The notes under the pieces were generated by a model that saw nothing but the letters and a program-made list of their open reading frames with translations, had not been told where the DNA came from and did not search any database. DNA of 64,000 bases from Meandrina meandrites (Eukaryota; Cnidaria; Anthozoa; Scleractinia; Meandrinidae), in the NCBI GenBank assembly GCA_963693305.1, contig OY855906.1:31157991-31221990 (forward strand). Direction: 5' to 3'. Both the position numbers and the translations under genes were made by a program. This document shows, piece after piece, positions 34,480 through 47,380 of this stretch (the first letter of the stretch is position 1; every line of letters begins with the position of its first letter).

Positions 34480-35170
34480 AACATTTGTTGATATTGGAAC
34501 TGGAAATATATTATTTTCAGGTAAATGAAAGCATCCAGGTATTAAATTTTGCTGCAGGCTGTGGAATCTGCACGCTGATAAACAACGAAACAGAGTAACC
34601 GCATCAAGGTTTGTTTGGAGAGTAAAGTGGGCATAACAATAAAAAAGGTTTGTTGTGTGTTGAATTTCACCATAAGGTAACAAGTTGTTATCTTGTCTTG
34701 GTCCAGAGCAACTCAAAAATACTTTCTCGAAGGTTTTCTAGCAAGTAGCAGTTTCCAGTTGTTGATGCTAAACGCTTCGTTTCAAATCAACAAAAGAACA
34801 GGCGCTTAATTGGAAGCGGTGCTAATTATGCAAGAAACAATGTTCCCGAAGTCGCACTAAGAAAACAGGCCAATTTTAGTTGCTTCCAAATCTTTTTAGT
34901 CTTCTTACGCAATAGCCAGTATCATAAGCTGAAAGCAAGATCTAAATTGAAATTTAAAATGTTTCCGATAAAATGTATAAAGCGTTGAGTTTGTTTCGTG
35001 TTCCAAGACGAAAAAAAAATCCGTGCCAATGATCAAAGTGGAATAATTTTGCCCCAAGCACTTAACTACTACTTAACTGGAACCACACTTGGTTGAAATC
35101 AATATTAATGATCATATTTTGCTGCAGGGTGAAATACATAAAATAGAAAATCTGAGCTAAGATAAATGAT
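34480..35170 (-). promoter_or_regulatory. Dispersed upstream-type block behind CALHM copy 2
   Basis: On the - strand it has TTTTGCTGCAGGGTGAAAT (35117-35135 region), a degraded hairpin near 34552 and a TCTTGGTCCAGAGCAACTC.AAA segment. All recur with the same order and orientation at 43.86-44.6 kb. It is 0.7-1.4 kb upstream of the CALHM copy 2 ATG. Confidence 0.4.
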
Positions 35171-35691
35171 GTATTTTTCCTGTAAAAATGGATTGGAATC
35201 AACAGAGAAACAATAGCTACCAGTCGCGCTTACAAAACTGTAAAGTTTTAATTGTCTCCAAAAGTCTTTTAATTTTTTTCATTTGAACATCGACATTTAA
35301 GGAATGTAACCCGTTGATTTCAGAAAGCAAAGCTTTTGTTTGTTTCGCGACGCAACAAGAAAAATCACCATTTCAGCAAACATCAAACAATTTTGCAGTC
35401 ATATTTGTTAGTTAAATGAAAGCTAATGAATTCACGATTTTGCTACAAATTTCAGTTTGCCAATTAAGCCAAATTGCTTTTCCTTCTAACCGAACTCTGC
35501 TGCGGTGTAAAGCACACTGTACTAACGATGAAGCATAGAGACTGAAAACGAATAAATAAAGAGGCAAGCAACTTATCAGATTTGTTGTGTTGATTTTCAC
35601 TGTGGACATTCTTCACCAACTTCTTTAATTCAACCCTGAGCTTGGCGAAAGCTTCTTTCGAACGAGAGGTTATTTGTTATACCAGTTTTAT

Positions 35692-35842
35692 GTACAAGGA
35701 TGCCAGACGCACGTGCAGAGCTATTGTACTAATAGTTACACCATTTGTTTTCTTCAAAATGTCTCTGACTTGTCGCGACAATTTTGTTTTTGTCAAAAAT
35801 GTTATGACATTTAAAACTTGTCCGCTAATGCGAATCAGCCCA
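35692..35842 (-). mobile_element. Inverted partner of the 28.6 kb element
   Basis: GCACGTGCAGAGCTATTGTACTAAT..TTACACC, then GTCTCTGACTTGTCGCGACAAT, ending GTCCGCTAATGCGAATCAGCCC. It is the reverse complement of 28578-28725. Confidence 0.6.
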
Positions 35843-37158
35843 CAGTGAGTACATTTTCTTGCAGCGTGAAACGTGTTTCTATTCATCAATTTCTTGCATC
35901 TTTTGTCAGCTCTGATCCAAATTTGTTTCCAACTGACAGCTGAACGCAAACTAGGATGCAAACTCTGGTCAAAAAAAGATTAAAAAATGGAGCTGAACTA
36001 CTGAAAATCTATTCCGAGGGCGCTGTACATGTATTTTTGCGTCGCGCGCAGACGTGTGAGCTAAAAGGACTACAAACCTGTTTAACCGGCTTAACCGTCG
36101 CGTTACTTTACACCCTACTGACTAGGAGTTACAAAATATTGACAAAGTGTTTTCAAAGATAACTTTTTATTAGTTCACACTTCGATCATTACAAAATTCG
36201 TGATTGTGGAACCACGTATTTTTCTGAATGATACAATTTACTGGCATTGCGTTACATTATCACACGTTATATTTTTTTCAGAACATTTTTATATTTTGCG
36301 CGTTTTCTTGACCTAATATGGTAAAATGGCGCAATGATGAAATAATAATAAAATGAGATATGGACACACGTAGTCAGCTATGTTGGTAACAAATAAATGC
36401 AATGTAGACATTATTATTTGTAATCACACACTATAGTTATTTCAGTACTCTGTCACACTTTATAAATCATACACCCCGTGCTTCCTTAATCTTGCGAACG
36501 TTCACGATCAAGTCAGCAATGTCACTAAGCGAGCGACAAAAACGACGGGTCATATTATATTACGAGCTGTGTGTATCTCGTATAAAAAATATCTGCGCTT
36601 ATTTTATGCCAAACCATCTAATAAGGAATTTAAAAATTCGACTGCTTTATTCTTACTGCAATTCGTATCGTTTTGTTGTTTTTCTCCAAACTTTGGTCAT
36701 TGTTTTAGACCGGTTTAAGCCCCGTCTCGCTCTCATATATTTTGTCCTTATATAGTTAAATCACACGACAGTCCGATAATACGATTCAATTCACACGTTA
36801 CAATTTTCGCAAACTTATTTGCTTGAAAAATCCTTCAAAGTAAAGAGTGATGCAACTTTGATATGAAGGAACCATTATACCTATCTGATTCGTGAGTAAA
36901 TTAGTCTTATAACAAATGTTTACGGGGCTGCATTATAAAAGTTACTTCTTTGTGCCAAAAATTGTAGTTTACGACCACAAGTGGTCCCTTCCTGCCTTCC
37001 GAGCGCAAGACTTATATTTTGAACTTTACGGTTTCTTTAAACTTTTCATGAACTTCGTATAGTTTTGCATCAATCTTATAAAGCAGCTATTTTCGCGAAA
37101 TTTCGTTCTGTAAACATGACTTGCTTGCAAGGCGGACAATTTGGTCAAAATCTTCCCC

Positions 37159-37622
37159 CAGGGACCGCGGAGGGGGAGGGGCTGGTAGGGCTATAGCCCC
37201 ACCACTTATTTGCTTGGGTTGATTTTTTAGGGCTCCAGATGCCAAGTATAATGTGTGAATTTTACCACTTGAAAGGAATAAAAGGCTTCTGTTCTAGTTC
37301 TGTATGTTCGCTTCATGAAGTCAAAGGCTCGGCACAGCTGCGCGGAAGAACCGCAGGAGAAACTTTGGCTCCTTCAAAAAGTAGGAAGCTTAGGCAGTTT
37401 TATTTAACATAATTACTGCATTGGAAGTTATACTAAGTGGGGACGGCTATGTTATTTTTCCAGTGAAACCCCGATATAACGATATGCCAAGGGAGCAGTG
37501 AAATTACATTGTTGTATCGAGGTACGCAAATGTATGATAAATGGCAGGACAGTTACCCCAATTGCTTGTGTGTCTTCGCCAGATTTTTAGCCCTACCACT
37601 TTAAAATGGTCTCCGCGGCCCC
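37159..37622. mobile_element. Probable CAGGGACCGCGGAG-ended element
   Basis: CAGGGACCGCGGAGGGG at 37159 and the inverted CTCCGCGGCCCCT near 37610-37622 resemble the termini of the CAGGG family. A Tigger-like CAGTGAAACCCCGATATAACGA stretch (37461) is nested within. No clear target duplication. Confidence 0.4.
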
Positions 37623-37800
37623 TCGTTAGAATATCAAACACATAGTAACCATCCACGTAAGAGAAAGTTAAGAGCTGCTTTAGAAGGACAAATATATACA
37701 TATGATATATATGATATAAGTCTTATATACGAAAAGGTCTTTCACAGTAAAGATAAGGAGGAGTTTTTTGTCGGAATTGACGAGTTAAAAAGTAAAATCC

Positions 37801-40800
37801 CTACTCAGTATTTTTGCGATCGTTCTCCGCCTCTGACAAATTCACGACGAGGGTTCCATTGTTATCTCCCCGTTGGTCTGCGATGTTCTCCTGGGTTTTT
37901 TCTTCATCTCCCTGCCCCGCCTCCAAGAGAATCAGTGGCTGTAGGTCCTTCACCTCCCAGGGATTTTTGGTTTTCTTCTGGGGTCCCTTGTTACCTTCTC
38001 CCTTGTGTGTGGTTTTCTCCTTGGGCCCTTTTTCGTCTCCCTGCACTGCTCGCCAAGGGTCTAAGGGATTACCGGTAGAAATGCGAGGGTACATTCGTTT
38101 GAAAGCTTCAAAGGCCTTGATGTAGTGCCATTCATTGCCACATTTCCAATCCTCGTGACCTGAAGAGAAATAATTAACTGGATATTAAACATTTAATCGT
38201 GGTGCAAATGTTGTACACCATTTTCACTGTCAATGCAACCACTAACTGCGTTTGCGAAACTAAGCGCTATGGGAAGCGAGATTTTGCAAAGGCAGAGGGT
38301 CGTAAGAAGGAAGTGGCACGCGTCGCCGAAAGGGGAGGTGGGAGGGTAAAAAAATTTTAAATGCGCCAGAACGGCATTACTTGGCGAAAGAGACTAAGAG
38401 CAAATAGAATCGCCAGCGTTGCGCGAAGGCTAAATCCTTGTTTTTTTTTTTTGACAGTGAAAATAGTACAAGTACTGAACATGAGGATATGTTTATTACA
38501 GTTTTATACTTAATTTTATTATATGGCCATGTCTCACAAGGACTGGGAACTACCAAATTCGCGATGATTTGATTAGCTAAAATCGATATTGACCGCGTCT
38601 AGATTTTCCCATCTAGACCGGCATTTAGACTGGTTGCACTTATGTTGAGAAGTTTACAAACAAAAATGCAAAAACGTTGACTTATTTCTGCTAAAAAGTA
38701 ATAAATGGAAGAACCAAAAGCTTGACGCGAAAGAAGTTAACAAGAACAAGCAAACTTTGGCAAATTTTCGTTCAGTTCACAGGCACGGAATCAAAACACC
38801 AGCTAGAAACGAATTTGCGAGGTAATTCAAAGGTCAGAAGTTAAAAGCACTTAACACGATTAAAAGCGACCAAAATACCGGTAACAATATTTTATCAGTC
38901 GATTAAAGAGGCTAGAGAAGTTGAAAACATACCTGTCGATGATATCGACCTTCTCTTGTTCTAATTTTTCCGTGATCGCCGTTCACTAGCAAAATGTCAG
39001 TGAGTACGGCGAATCGAAGCGAATTTTTTAAGCTGAGAAGTTTTCTAGTCTGGCCATATAATAAACATCTTATTAACCGAGCTTAGTCGGTCTGTATGGG
39101 AGAATCTTGACCTCGGTCATGAGTACAGACCTCACTGCGTTCGGTCGGTACTCACGACCTCGGTCAAGATTCTCCCATACAGACCTCCTGCTCGGTTAAT
39201 AAGAGCTAAGTATTTATTTGGTACGCATCTGACATGTTTGGTCAAGCCAGGGTCAGCCATTTTAATTTGGCGAGTTTACTCGAGCCAAAATACCCATCCC
39301 AAACTGATTAAGCCAAAACGGCCGGCGATATCAGGTCAGCGATGTGATATCGCCAGAAAATCAGGACAGTAGACAAGGCTTCTGATTGGCTAATTCGGGT
39401 ACAGGTATTTAGGTATGGTAAGGACCCGGCTCGTGGCAGTTCAAAGTGGCCGAAAATATCACTCAGCAAAAGGAGTTGTGTATATATGTTTAGACAATTT
39501 TGAAATATAAGGCTTGTAGCGTTGTTTACTCCCATTAAACGCACTACAGCGTTTATAATCACCTCTAAATAATTTGTCCACTGTCTCTCTTCCTATCTTT
39601 TCTGGAACTCCGTCTTTGTAATATTTGATTTCCTTCTTTTTACCACCATACTCAGCTAACACTGGATCTTTTATTTGATTAGTGTCTTCCTGTTTAGCCC
39701 CCGGATTCATGAGTGCTTTAAACCTTTCCATTGCGCCCAGGGCCTCGCGGCGTTCATATTCGAAGTTATCTGGAGCCAAAATAAAATCACGTTATAAATG
39801 GTTCTGCGGGTAAGGGTCACGTGACCTCTTTTTTAAAATAAATAAATAAATAAATAAATAAATAAATATAAGAACTACTCAGACTATTAGACCCGTAGCC
39901 ACGATTTGTGATGGGGGAGGGACGCACCCATAGCACAAACTCTTAAAACGAAAAAAAGCGGTAAGCGTAAACTACAACTATTAGGCTTATTATGCTAAGT
40001 CCGCATTATTCCGGGATTTGGAGGATTGTCCATTCAACCACTTGTGACGTCACGAATTTGCATGTCAGCAGATTCTTGGGATATGCAACTAATACCGGTT
40101 GGATAGATCTTTCCACAGGACTGTCCATTTTGACGATCGACTGCAATCTCACAGAGCTAATCGAAAAAAAACGTGATCAGTTTTTGGTGCAAAATTGGTG
40201 GTAAAACAGGCCAATCTACCTGTACTTGATCATGGTCTCCTTTCCACAACTTTTCTTTGCTAAAGATCGAAACTTTTCAGGTCAAAAGTAAGGATGTACA
40301 GTGTAGAAGGTAGAGAGAATAAGAAAGCAGAGTAAAACGAAAAGCAACGCAGCGAGGAAAAAAATCGGAACTGTTCGGCAAAAAAAAAAAAAATTGGCTT
40401 ATGCGCCAAAGTAAAATATTGTATATTTTTACATGAAATCTTCCTCAAAATCTTACTGCAGTGTAAGAAAATGCATTTCTGGTAGAGTTTAGAGAAATTT
40501 AGCACCGTAGCGCCAAAAAAATCAATTTAACGGTTAAAAAAACGTGTTTTTTGGAGTAAATTTAGCATATTAAGGGTTAATATATGCCGGTTGAAAAGTT
40601 TTTGTAATAGACAGTAAAAACAAAAACAAATGGGGTTTTTTAAAAGTGTTTAAGTAATATTAATACAATGTAAAAAAGTGGGGGTTGAATGACTGATGGC
40701 TGGAGAGGCAATTGGAGGAACCCTACTGAATCCCATACTACTATGCATGACGGTAGAGCGGGAATTTTGGCAAAACGTTTACCTTTGAATTTATTTAACA

Positions 40801-41623
40801 CCGTTCATTACTTACTGTGCATGAGAATGTCGTCTTTTACAAAGCAGTGCTTGCTCACCACCACCACTGTGCCACAGATAACAAGCGCCACAAGTACAAC
40901 CCATGCCCAGACGTGCGAATGGCTCTTCTCTTCTTCAATTTTCTGCTTCATCTCTGCTTCATTTTGCGTTTCATTTCGCTCGCTTGTTTCATTGCCTTTT
41001 GAAGGAAACGGTCCCAGCTTGGCGCAGAGGTAATAATCTTCTTCCAGAAACGCCACAATCAACCAAACGGCCGGCCCGACGCAAGCTTTCAAAAGACTTG
41101 GAATTAGCCGAGCGATGAAATCGCCTCGTCGGTGGTATCGCTTCACGTACCGCCTCGACGTTAGCTTCCAAATTTCGCCGATAACTAGCACGTTTACGCA
41201 AAACAGGATAATAATTGTGCCAAACAGAAAAGTGTACCCATACAGCCGGTAACTATTTTCAGGGCAGTGGAATGCTTTGGCGTTAAGAAGATGTTCAATA
41301 CCGCCCGTGGCAGCGGCTACAACTAGATTTCGGGAAGTTACAGAGTTGTTTTGAATCAGGCTGATGGCTTTAAGGCCTTTAAGTTTGGATGTTTTCTCTC
41401 CAAGTTTCAGTGCTTTATTCCGAAACCACCTGAACATTTTCCATCCTTTCCCCGAATCTTCCTTTGACGAAGGATTTTTGTCTTTCGGATCGATTCCTTG
41501 GTTTTCAGATTCTTTGCTTGTTGCAGATTCTGCGTCGCTTGCTTGCATACTTGCTCGCTCGCTTTCTTGCTTGCTTGGCTCTTCAGCCCTTACATCTTCC
41601 AGACCGTCTTTTTTGGAGAACAT
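37801..41623 (-). CDS. CALHM-family channel-like protein, copy 3, three exons
   Basis: Exons are 41623-40816, 39769-39563 and 38159-37801 (808+207+359 nt), giving an intact 457-residue frame with the same intron phases as copy 1. The N-terminal 65 residues are acidic, Ser-rich and Lys-rich. Hydrophobic segments follow near residues 94-114, 128-150, 174-196 and the end of exon 1. Family marks are FHCP (C120), PAVWLIVAFLEEDYYLC (Cys 200) and a later Glu/Lys-rich loop. Exon 2 starts FEYERREAL; exon 3 carries NEWHY..PRISTGNPLDPW and then a long Lys/Gln/Glu-rich tail not seen in copy 2. A fold-back element (39069-39203) and repeat DNA lie in the introns. It lies about 4 kb upstream of copy 2 in the same orientation, so tandem duplication is likely. 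Predicted role is a plasma-membrane large-pore channel; gating and cargo cannot be read from sequence. Confidence 0.85.
39069..39203. mobile_element. Fold-back MITE in CALHM copy 3 intron 1 or 2 region
   Basis: CTTATTAACCGAGC..GGTCTGTATGGGAGAATCTTGACC pairs with GGTCAAGATTCTCCCATACAGACC..GCTCGGTTAATAAG around CACTGCGTTCGGTCGG. It lies between exons 2 and 3, that is in intron 2. Confidence 0.7.
39835..39868. repeat. (AAAT)n microsatellite in CALHM copy 3 intron 1
   Basis: About eight uninterrupted AAAT units. Confidence 0.85.
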
Positions 41624-42115
41624 GGCATAGAATGCTATTGGCAGCCTAAGACGTTCTTTTTCCTCAGGAAGTCTTCACTGTCTGAAATGCTTGCCCTATT
41701 AATCTGATATTATAGAAGCTAGACCCGCCTGTTTCATTAGCTGCTTATATGCTCAACCGTCCGTTACTATCACTTCCGACGTTTCTGAGTAATTGTTTAT
41801 GGATGGCGTAGGAGAACACGCGTGAGCTTAGCCTAGCCGTTTTATGTTTAAAGATAGGTTTCAATCATCACTTAGCTTTCACGAATGTTGTTTATCGCGT
41901 TAGTGCACGTCAGTTTCTATTCTGTAATTGAACGATCACCTTTCGGGGGAGCTGTTCCACTGAATAAATAAACCCTTTCAAGATCGTATTCTCTGAGCAG
42001 TCGGAGTAGAAGTGGTTCTGCATTGACGTAATGCATTACTAAACATTCTTGTTAACAATTATGTTATTGTGTCTGTTGTGTTCTGTGTTCCAAAGTTCCG
42101 GTATTGTTTTACAGG

Positions 42116-42584
42116 CCCGGGGAGGGGGGTACTCCCATATATGGGCTATATAGGTATGTGCCGCGGGATAGGGTATGGTTTTTGAGGTTCTCGGTCCTTA
42201 AATAGGGTATCATTTTTGCTCCTTTTGGCATTGTGTTCCTGGTGTTATCCTTAGATAGGGTACCTAAATTCTATCAGCTAAAATAAATGCCCAACTAAAC
42301 GTAACAATCGTCTGTTTCATGTTTAAACTATAAACTATCCGTTCAACTAGTAGCAAAGCGATTTTGTTAAGATTTGTGTTTTGCCGTGTGCGGTTAGCCG
42401 TTATTTGGATCGTCACCCAACGTTTCTCCTCTCCTTGAATAGGGTGTCATTTTTCGGGTTTGGGCCTTAAAAAGGGTATCAATTTTCGTTTTCTTTATCC
42501 TTAAATAGGGTCGGGGTTTAAGAACCTTCGCGGCACACCCCTATCCGAAATTTATGGGAGTACCCCCCCCCCCCCCCCCCCGGG
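42116..42584. mobile_element. CCCGGGG-ended transposon, 8-bp target duplication
   Basis: Flanked by TTTACAGG at 42108-42115 and 42585-42592. Ends CCCGGGGAGGGGGGTACTCCCATA and the inverted TTATGGGAGTACCCCC..CCCGGG. The interior repeats CCTTAAATAGGGTATCATTTT several times. Same family plan as 9509-9830. Confidence 0.75.
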
Positions 42585-42592
42585 TTTACAGG

Positions 42593-43859
42593 AAACAAAA
42601 ATTTAAGGCGACTATTCTGGGATGTGTTCCGGTTTTTAGTAAGAAATTAGAAATTTGAGGCAACTATTCTGAAATGTCTTCCAGTTTTTAACTTGAAATG
42701 TAAAATGAATTATGTTCGTTTTTGAGTAGTTCTTTTGGAACAGACCCGTCTGTATCATTTGGTTGTTTAATATATATGATATCATGCAGGGGCATACATA
42801 CGAACGCGCTTACCTGAAAAACTCGAAATCTAAAATATATCTACATACAGGTATCACGCTACCCTGATACATGTTTATAAACATAAGGAATTACAGTTTC
42901 AAGGTCATTCCTAGTTTGTAGGGAAGAAAAACAGAGGTCTGAGGATTAGCTCTGTGGTTGTGATGGGAAACTGGCTGAATTTCCCGGGCTGAATTTACGA
43001 CTTAGCCGTCATTTGATATCAAAAGAACGCTTTTAATACACTTACAACATACAAATTGTGCGTACCTCTTGAAAAATCCTGCCTACGCCCCTGATGTTCA
43101 ACCGTCTGTTACTAATACTTCCTTTCGTAATAATTGTTCATCAAAAACATCACTTAACATTCTTGTTAACATTGTAACATTGAAAGCTATTGTATCTGTT
43201 GTGTTCTGTGTTCCAAAGTTCCCTTATTGTTTTACAGGTAACCAAAATTTGCGGCAACAATTCTGAAAATGTGTTCCTGTTTTTATCAAAACATCATGAA
43301 GTTATTAGCATTTCATTCTTCCTGTAACTGTCATCTCATACTTTACAACGTCAGCTATTAGACCCTACAAGCAAGATCCTTAAAGATTCGTATTCGAAAA
43401 GTAGGTTTATAAAGAACATGCTTGCAGTTTCTAGCGTCCGGGGTTTTACTCAAACAACTTTTTATACGGGGAGGCTATGCTGCGAGGTCCATACCTTGAC
43501 CCTTTCATTGTTGACAGAAAGGCAACCCTTTCGTATACCTTCGATAGGAAAATGGTACGGCCTCTTTCACATTTCAACTTAAAATTTTTCTCTTAAATAA
43601 CCCCTTAAATACTTCAATGAATCGACCGTTCCGTGGCTCTGTTCGAGGTATTTTGAAAGGTCCTTTAAAATACCTAAATTAAAGCTTTCGCTACCTTAGT
43701 TTTGTATACTCCAGCTCGCCAAATCCCTACCTTAATATACCTACAGCATGAAAATTAAAGGGTGCCCACATTTATTTAAATGCTAGTGTAGAGAATGAAG
43801 TGGTACAACGATGATTTTCTTTTCTTCGCCTTGAAAATGTGTTCATATTGTTTTAATTG
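42593..43859. other. No gene recognised
   Basis: Two related segments (about 42050-42110 and 43190-43240, both with TGTGTTCTGTGTTCCAAAGTTCC) show a local duplication. A repeat-like stretch at 43.46-43.76 kb has no coding content. Confidence 0.35.
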
Positions 43860-44600
43860 TTCTTAGAATTCTAAGCACTGATCGAAGTTTTAAATTTTGC
43901 CGCAGGGTGCGGAAACTGCACCCTGCTAAAAGCAACTAAGCAGGGAAACCACATCACGGTTTGCTTAGAAAGAAATGAGCAGGTGTAACGCAGCACAAAT
44001 GACGTTTGTGTCGAATTTTATCATAAACTAACGAACCATTGTACTGTCTTGGCTGAGCTGTCCAGAGTAACTCGAAAATGATTCACTTTGGGGCACGTCT
44101 ACAAGCAAACAATAAATTCCAGAGATTGATGCTACACACTTGGTTTCAGAAGAATAAAGGACCTTAACCAAGGGGGCTGTGTTTATCAAGTGCAAGATTC
44201 GAGTGAAAAGGAACACGATGGAGAGGTCAAACAAAGGCCTTAGATCATGCTCACAAAATTTTTCAATTAAGCTGCTTGCAGAACTTGTTGGTCTCCTCAT
44301 GTTACCCAGTATCACATTGTTAAAGCAAGACCTAAATTGAAATTATTAAGAATGTGAACAGTTATCTACAAGCAGCAATGAGTCGTTTTGGTTCGTGTTC
44401 CAAAGCGGAAAACATACGAATTTTAAACGCTAATGGTCCAAAACGGAAGACCCTTGACGCAAGCGCCTATTCACTGCTACTTATCAAGCACTCAGCAGTT
44501 CGTTTACGAGAACTAGATATCAATAACGAAATTTTGCTGTAGGGCAAAATACACCCATCGCGCAATACACAGTTATGATGATCAGTCAAAGTAAGCGATA
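43860..44600 (-). promoter_or_regulatory. Dispersed upstream-type block, carries the 23-bp hairpin
   Basis: The hairpin is at 43903-43925, followed by AAGCA..CAGGGAAACC.CATCA.GGTTTG and the CTGTCTTGG..GAGCT..CCAGAGTAACTCGAAAAT segment shared with 34.6-34.75 kb. A second motif, TTTTGCTGTAGGGCAAAAT, is at 44532. It lies 2.2 kb upstream of CALHM copy 3 and just downstream of the NHL pseudogene, so its owner is unclear. Confidence 0.4.
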
Positions 44601-45320
44601 TTTTCCCTGTTGCTTTAAATTTTCACTCGTGAAAAGTTTCGCTTATCCCTGTTTATAGCTGCATTCAAAGCTACAATATATTTAGCTCTATATCACAATC
44701 AGTTATTTCAGGTGCACAGCTACCAACTATGACCTAATTTTATTAGAGTATATTTTATAAGAAAATCGAGGTTGAAATTGGCGAAATTTTAACAACAAAC
44801 TTGAGGCGGAGATTTTGAAAAGAATGTAATTTTGTGTGTTGAAAATTACAATACAATTGTATGTTTTTAACCAAACGGTATAAATTGTCCTTTCTCTAAC
44901 AGGCAAAACTAACCATGCAACAAAACGATTAAAACCTGCACTAACTAAACTTTCGATGCTAATGACAGTTCGATGAACGGTACACGTAATGCATATGTAT
45001 GGTTTTCACATGATATACAGATCTTGGCCCCGAACACTTGTAATTGATACCCCAATACATTCTTAAACTAAATGTCATAAGCTATAATCTAAGAATATTC
45101 ACAAAAGTATTTTCCGCCTAAATGGGCAAAAAAAGAAGAATATTCAGCCTGGGCCAGAAAGACAATGTTCTTGTAAAAAGGAGTGTGCATTTGATATTTT
45201 AATAATTGTAAGCTTTTTTATTGGTGCAAATAAAATTGCTGTTTTTATGTTGTTGTTGAGTACAAAAGTATTTCGTACTCAATTTTGACGTTTCGTTGTG
45301 GCCACATGGCATCGTACTTT

Positions 45321-46175
45321 TCACAAAACGAGTACCTTGCCTTGCTCAAACAAATGTTGTAAAGCTACAGCGATGCGTCCCTCAATAGTCACTGTAACCC
45401 CTGTTGTGAAGTAAGCAAAATCTTCTTCGCGAATGTGAGAGCTGCGCACAAACTCGCCATCTTTTGTGTGTATTAACACACACAGCCGGTCTTTCTCCGG
45501 TTCTTCTCCAATACTGCGAACAAACTGTCCATCAGCCTCATAAACGTCAATCACACGCCAATCGCCTGGTTCATCCCCCAACACCAGAGCTTTAAATTTG
45601 TGACTGTCGTTGACTGACAGTCTGTAGCATTCGCCTTTTCTCATGGGAAACTTGTGATACAGGCCAGCCGTGTTGAACACGCAAATGACACCCTCGCCCT
45701 CAAAGCCGCAATTCCCAGTCTTTCTCTTTTCAAACAGTGCGTAGATGTTGTCGTACATGTTCGTGGCTACGTCATGAACATGAAACTTGGTACTTCTGCA
45801 ATCATTTGGAGGACTGAACTGATTTCTCAAAATCCCATTACAGTCAAGTACCTTAACGTCACGATCCTCATAGTCTGCTATAATAAAATGTCCGCTGGAG
45901 TTTGTAGCGATACCCCATGGCTGCATCAGTTTGTGCTCCTCTTCGCTCCCCTGACCTAATGACCATGGCACAATACAACAATGCTCCATGCCCTGTTCAC
46001 GCAGTACATTAGTCAATCTTCCGTCACGCAATGGATCAATTTTATCAGCACCGGTAACAACAGCAGGCCAGATCCACAGGTGTACGTCTTAACCGAGCAC
46101 TTGCGTGACATCGTACAAGATACGATTCACGAGTCAGACACTGCAAATGATCTTTCTGCGTCGCTTTTTACCAAA
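45321..46175 (-). pseudogene. Decayed NHL/beta-propeller copy
   Basis: An open 236-residue frame (46031-45321) encodes the C-terminal propeller: HKLMQPWGIATNSSGHFIIADY, then shortened blades, ending IEGRIAVALQHLFEQGKVLVL like copy 1. Upstream, the family segment continues only with breaks. The region corresponding to copy 1 residues about 196-240 can be followed (NRI.YD.TQ, WIWPA, KIDPLRD), but contains at least two in-frame stop codons and a one-base shift near 46080-46130. The helical N-terminal half is not recognisable further upstream. Several blades are missing relative to the intact copies. The remaining 236-residue frame starts at an internal Met and could in principle be translated, but the upstream lesions make a pseudogene the best reading. 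Confidence 0.7.
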
Positions 46176-46977
46176 CAAACCCCTTGTAGCCTTGATCTTT
46201 TGATCCATTTGTGATTTGAAAGCCAGCCACAGTGGCATAATCTCACATACGGATTAGCAAAATTGCCTGGACTCGCTGGTGGCTGAACTTCGTAAGGTAC
46301 TAAAGGCACTGACTTCAATATTTCAATTCTCCATTGTTCTGTTGGCAGGCCAAAATTTACGTGCACTCAGTTAATAGAATTGCACAGAATTCAGTCTGTT
46401 TATTTTTTTAGCAAAAATTGAACACTTTTGAGTTACTTTAAAGCAAGAAAGTCTGCTAGTTTCATCATCCGGCTGTAATTTAATTTCCCCCAACTTTGGC
46501 GTGGGCGAGAAGGAGGCGAAGAGATTCAAGTCAAATTCAGCCATCTTTAGCCAGTGTGTAAATTAAACCTGCACGCAGAATTGACTATGATTTCAAAAGG
46601 GGACGAGTGTTAATTTGTTTTGTGATCCAATGCAAAAACACTCGAGAAACAGTTTATTTATTAAAATGTCGATGACTCAATGCGGATGAGCGCTGACCCA
46701 AGTCTACATAATCACTGATGTGTTCGCTTCTCTTGGACAATTCGACGTCTAAATTTTTGTCCCCTGAATTTAACTGATTTTTGTGACCGGCATCAGCAAT
46801 TGTTTCTGAACTTATGATTGAAATGGCTTATTTTTTCGCTGTAAGCATACAGATTTATAAAAGATATGAATTCGGAATACGAAGTCTTCGGACGATTTGC
46901 GAAGTTGACCCGAAGCATTCCGAAAACGAACCGAGGTCGTGCGATTTCCTATAGAGTAATTATTCTCCGTCCTTATT
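46176..46977. other. Upstream of the NHL pseudogene
   Basis: A 79-codon minus frame (46366-46127) overlaps the pseudogene but shows no clear N-terminal NHL-family residues. No other signal. Confidence 0.35.
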
Positions 46978-47380
46978 CAGGCCCGTAGGGAGGGGAGTGC
47001 GATGGGTGCGTCCACACTCCCCCCCCCCCCCCTCTCCACGAGCCTTGGAAGTCCGCTAATTGTGAAAAAAATATATATCAAAATAGATAAAATAAAGGGA
47101 AATGGTATTTCTGTGCTTCGACTATTTACATTCAATATGGTCCTTTGGGTTGGAGGTCCACCATTTGTAGATTCGTGTGGTATATTTTGGACCAAATTGT
47201 GTGATTCTAGGTTAATTTCAATGTCCTTCACTTTAACCTGCCTTGTTTCCTGGGGGAGGATACCCCCCCCCCCCCCCCCCTTACGTTCTCGCGCCTGCGC
47301 GCTCGGGATTAAGTGCCGGAGGGCGCTCATGCGCACCCCCCCCCCCCCCCCCCCCATGCAAAATCCTGGCTACGGGCCTG
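46978..47380. mobile_element. CAGGCCCGTAG-ended MITE, 5-bp target duplication
   Basis: Exact inverted ends CAGGCCCGTAG/CTACGGGCCTG, flanked by TTATT at 46973-46977 and 47381-47385. 403 bp with three long C runs and no coding content. Confidence 0.75.

Larger units (their letters stand above)
33780..37158. other. Intergenic between CALHM copies 2 and 3
   Basis: Apart from the block at 34.5-35.2 kb and the element at 35.7 kb, no coding similarity is seen. ATCACACGTTATA-type motifs (inverse of the 22.9-23.1 kb repeat) occur at 36.2-36.8 kb. Confidence 0.35.
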
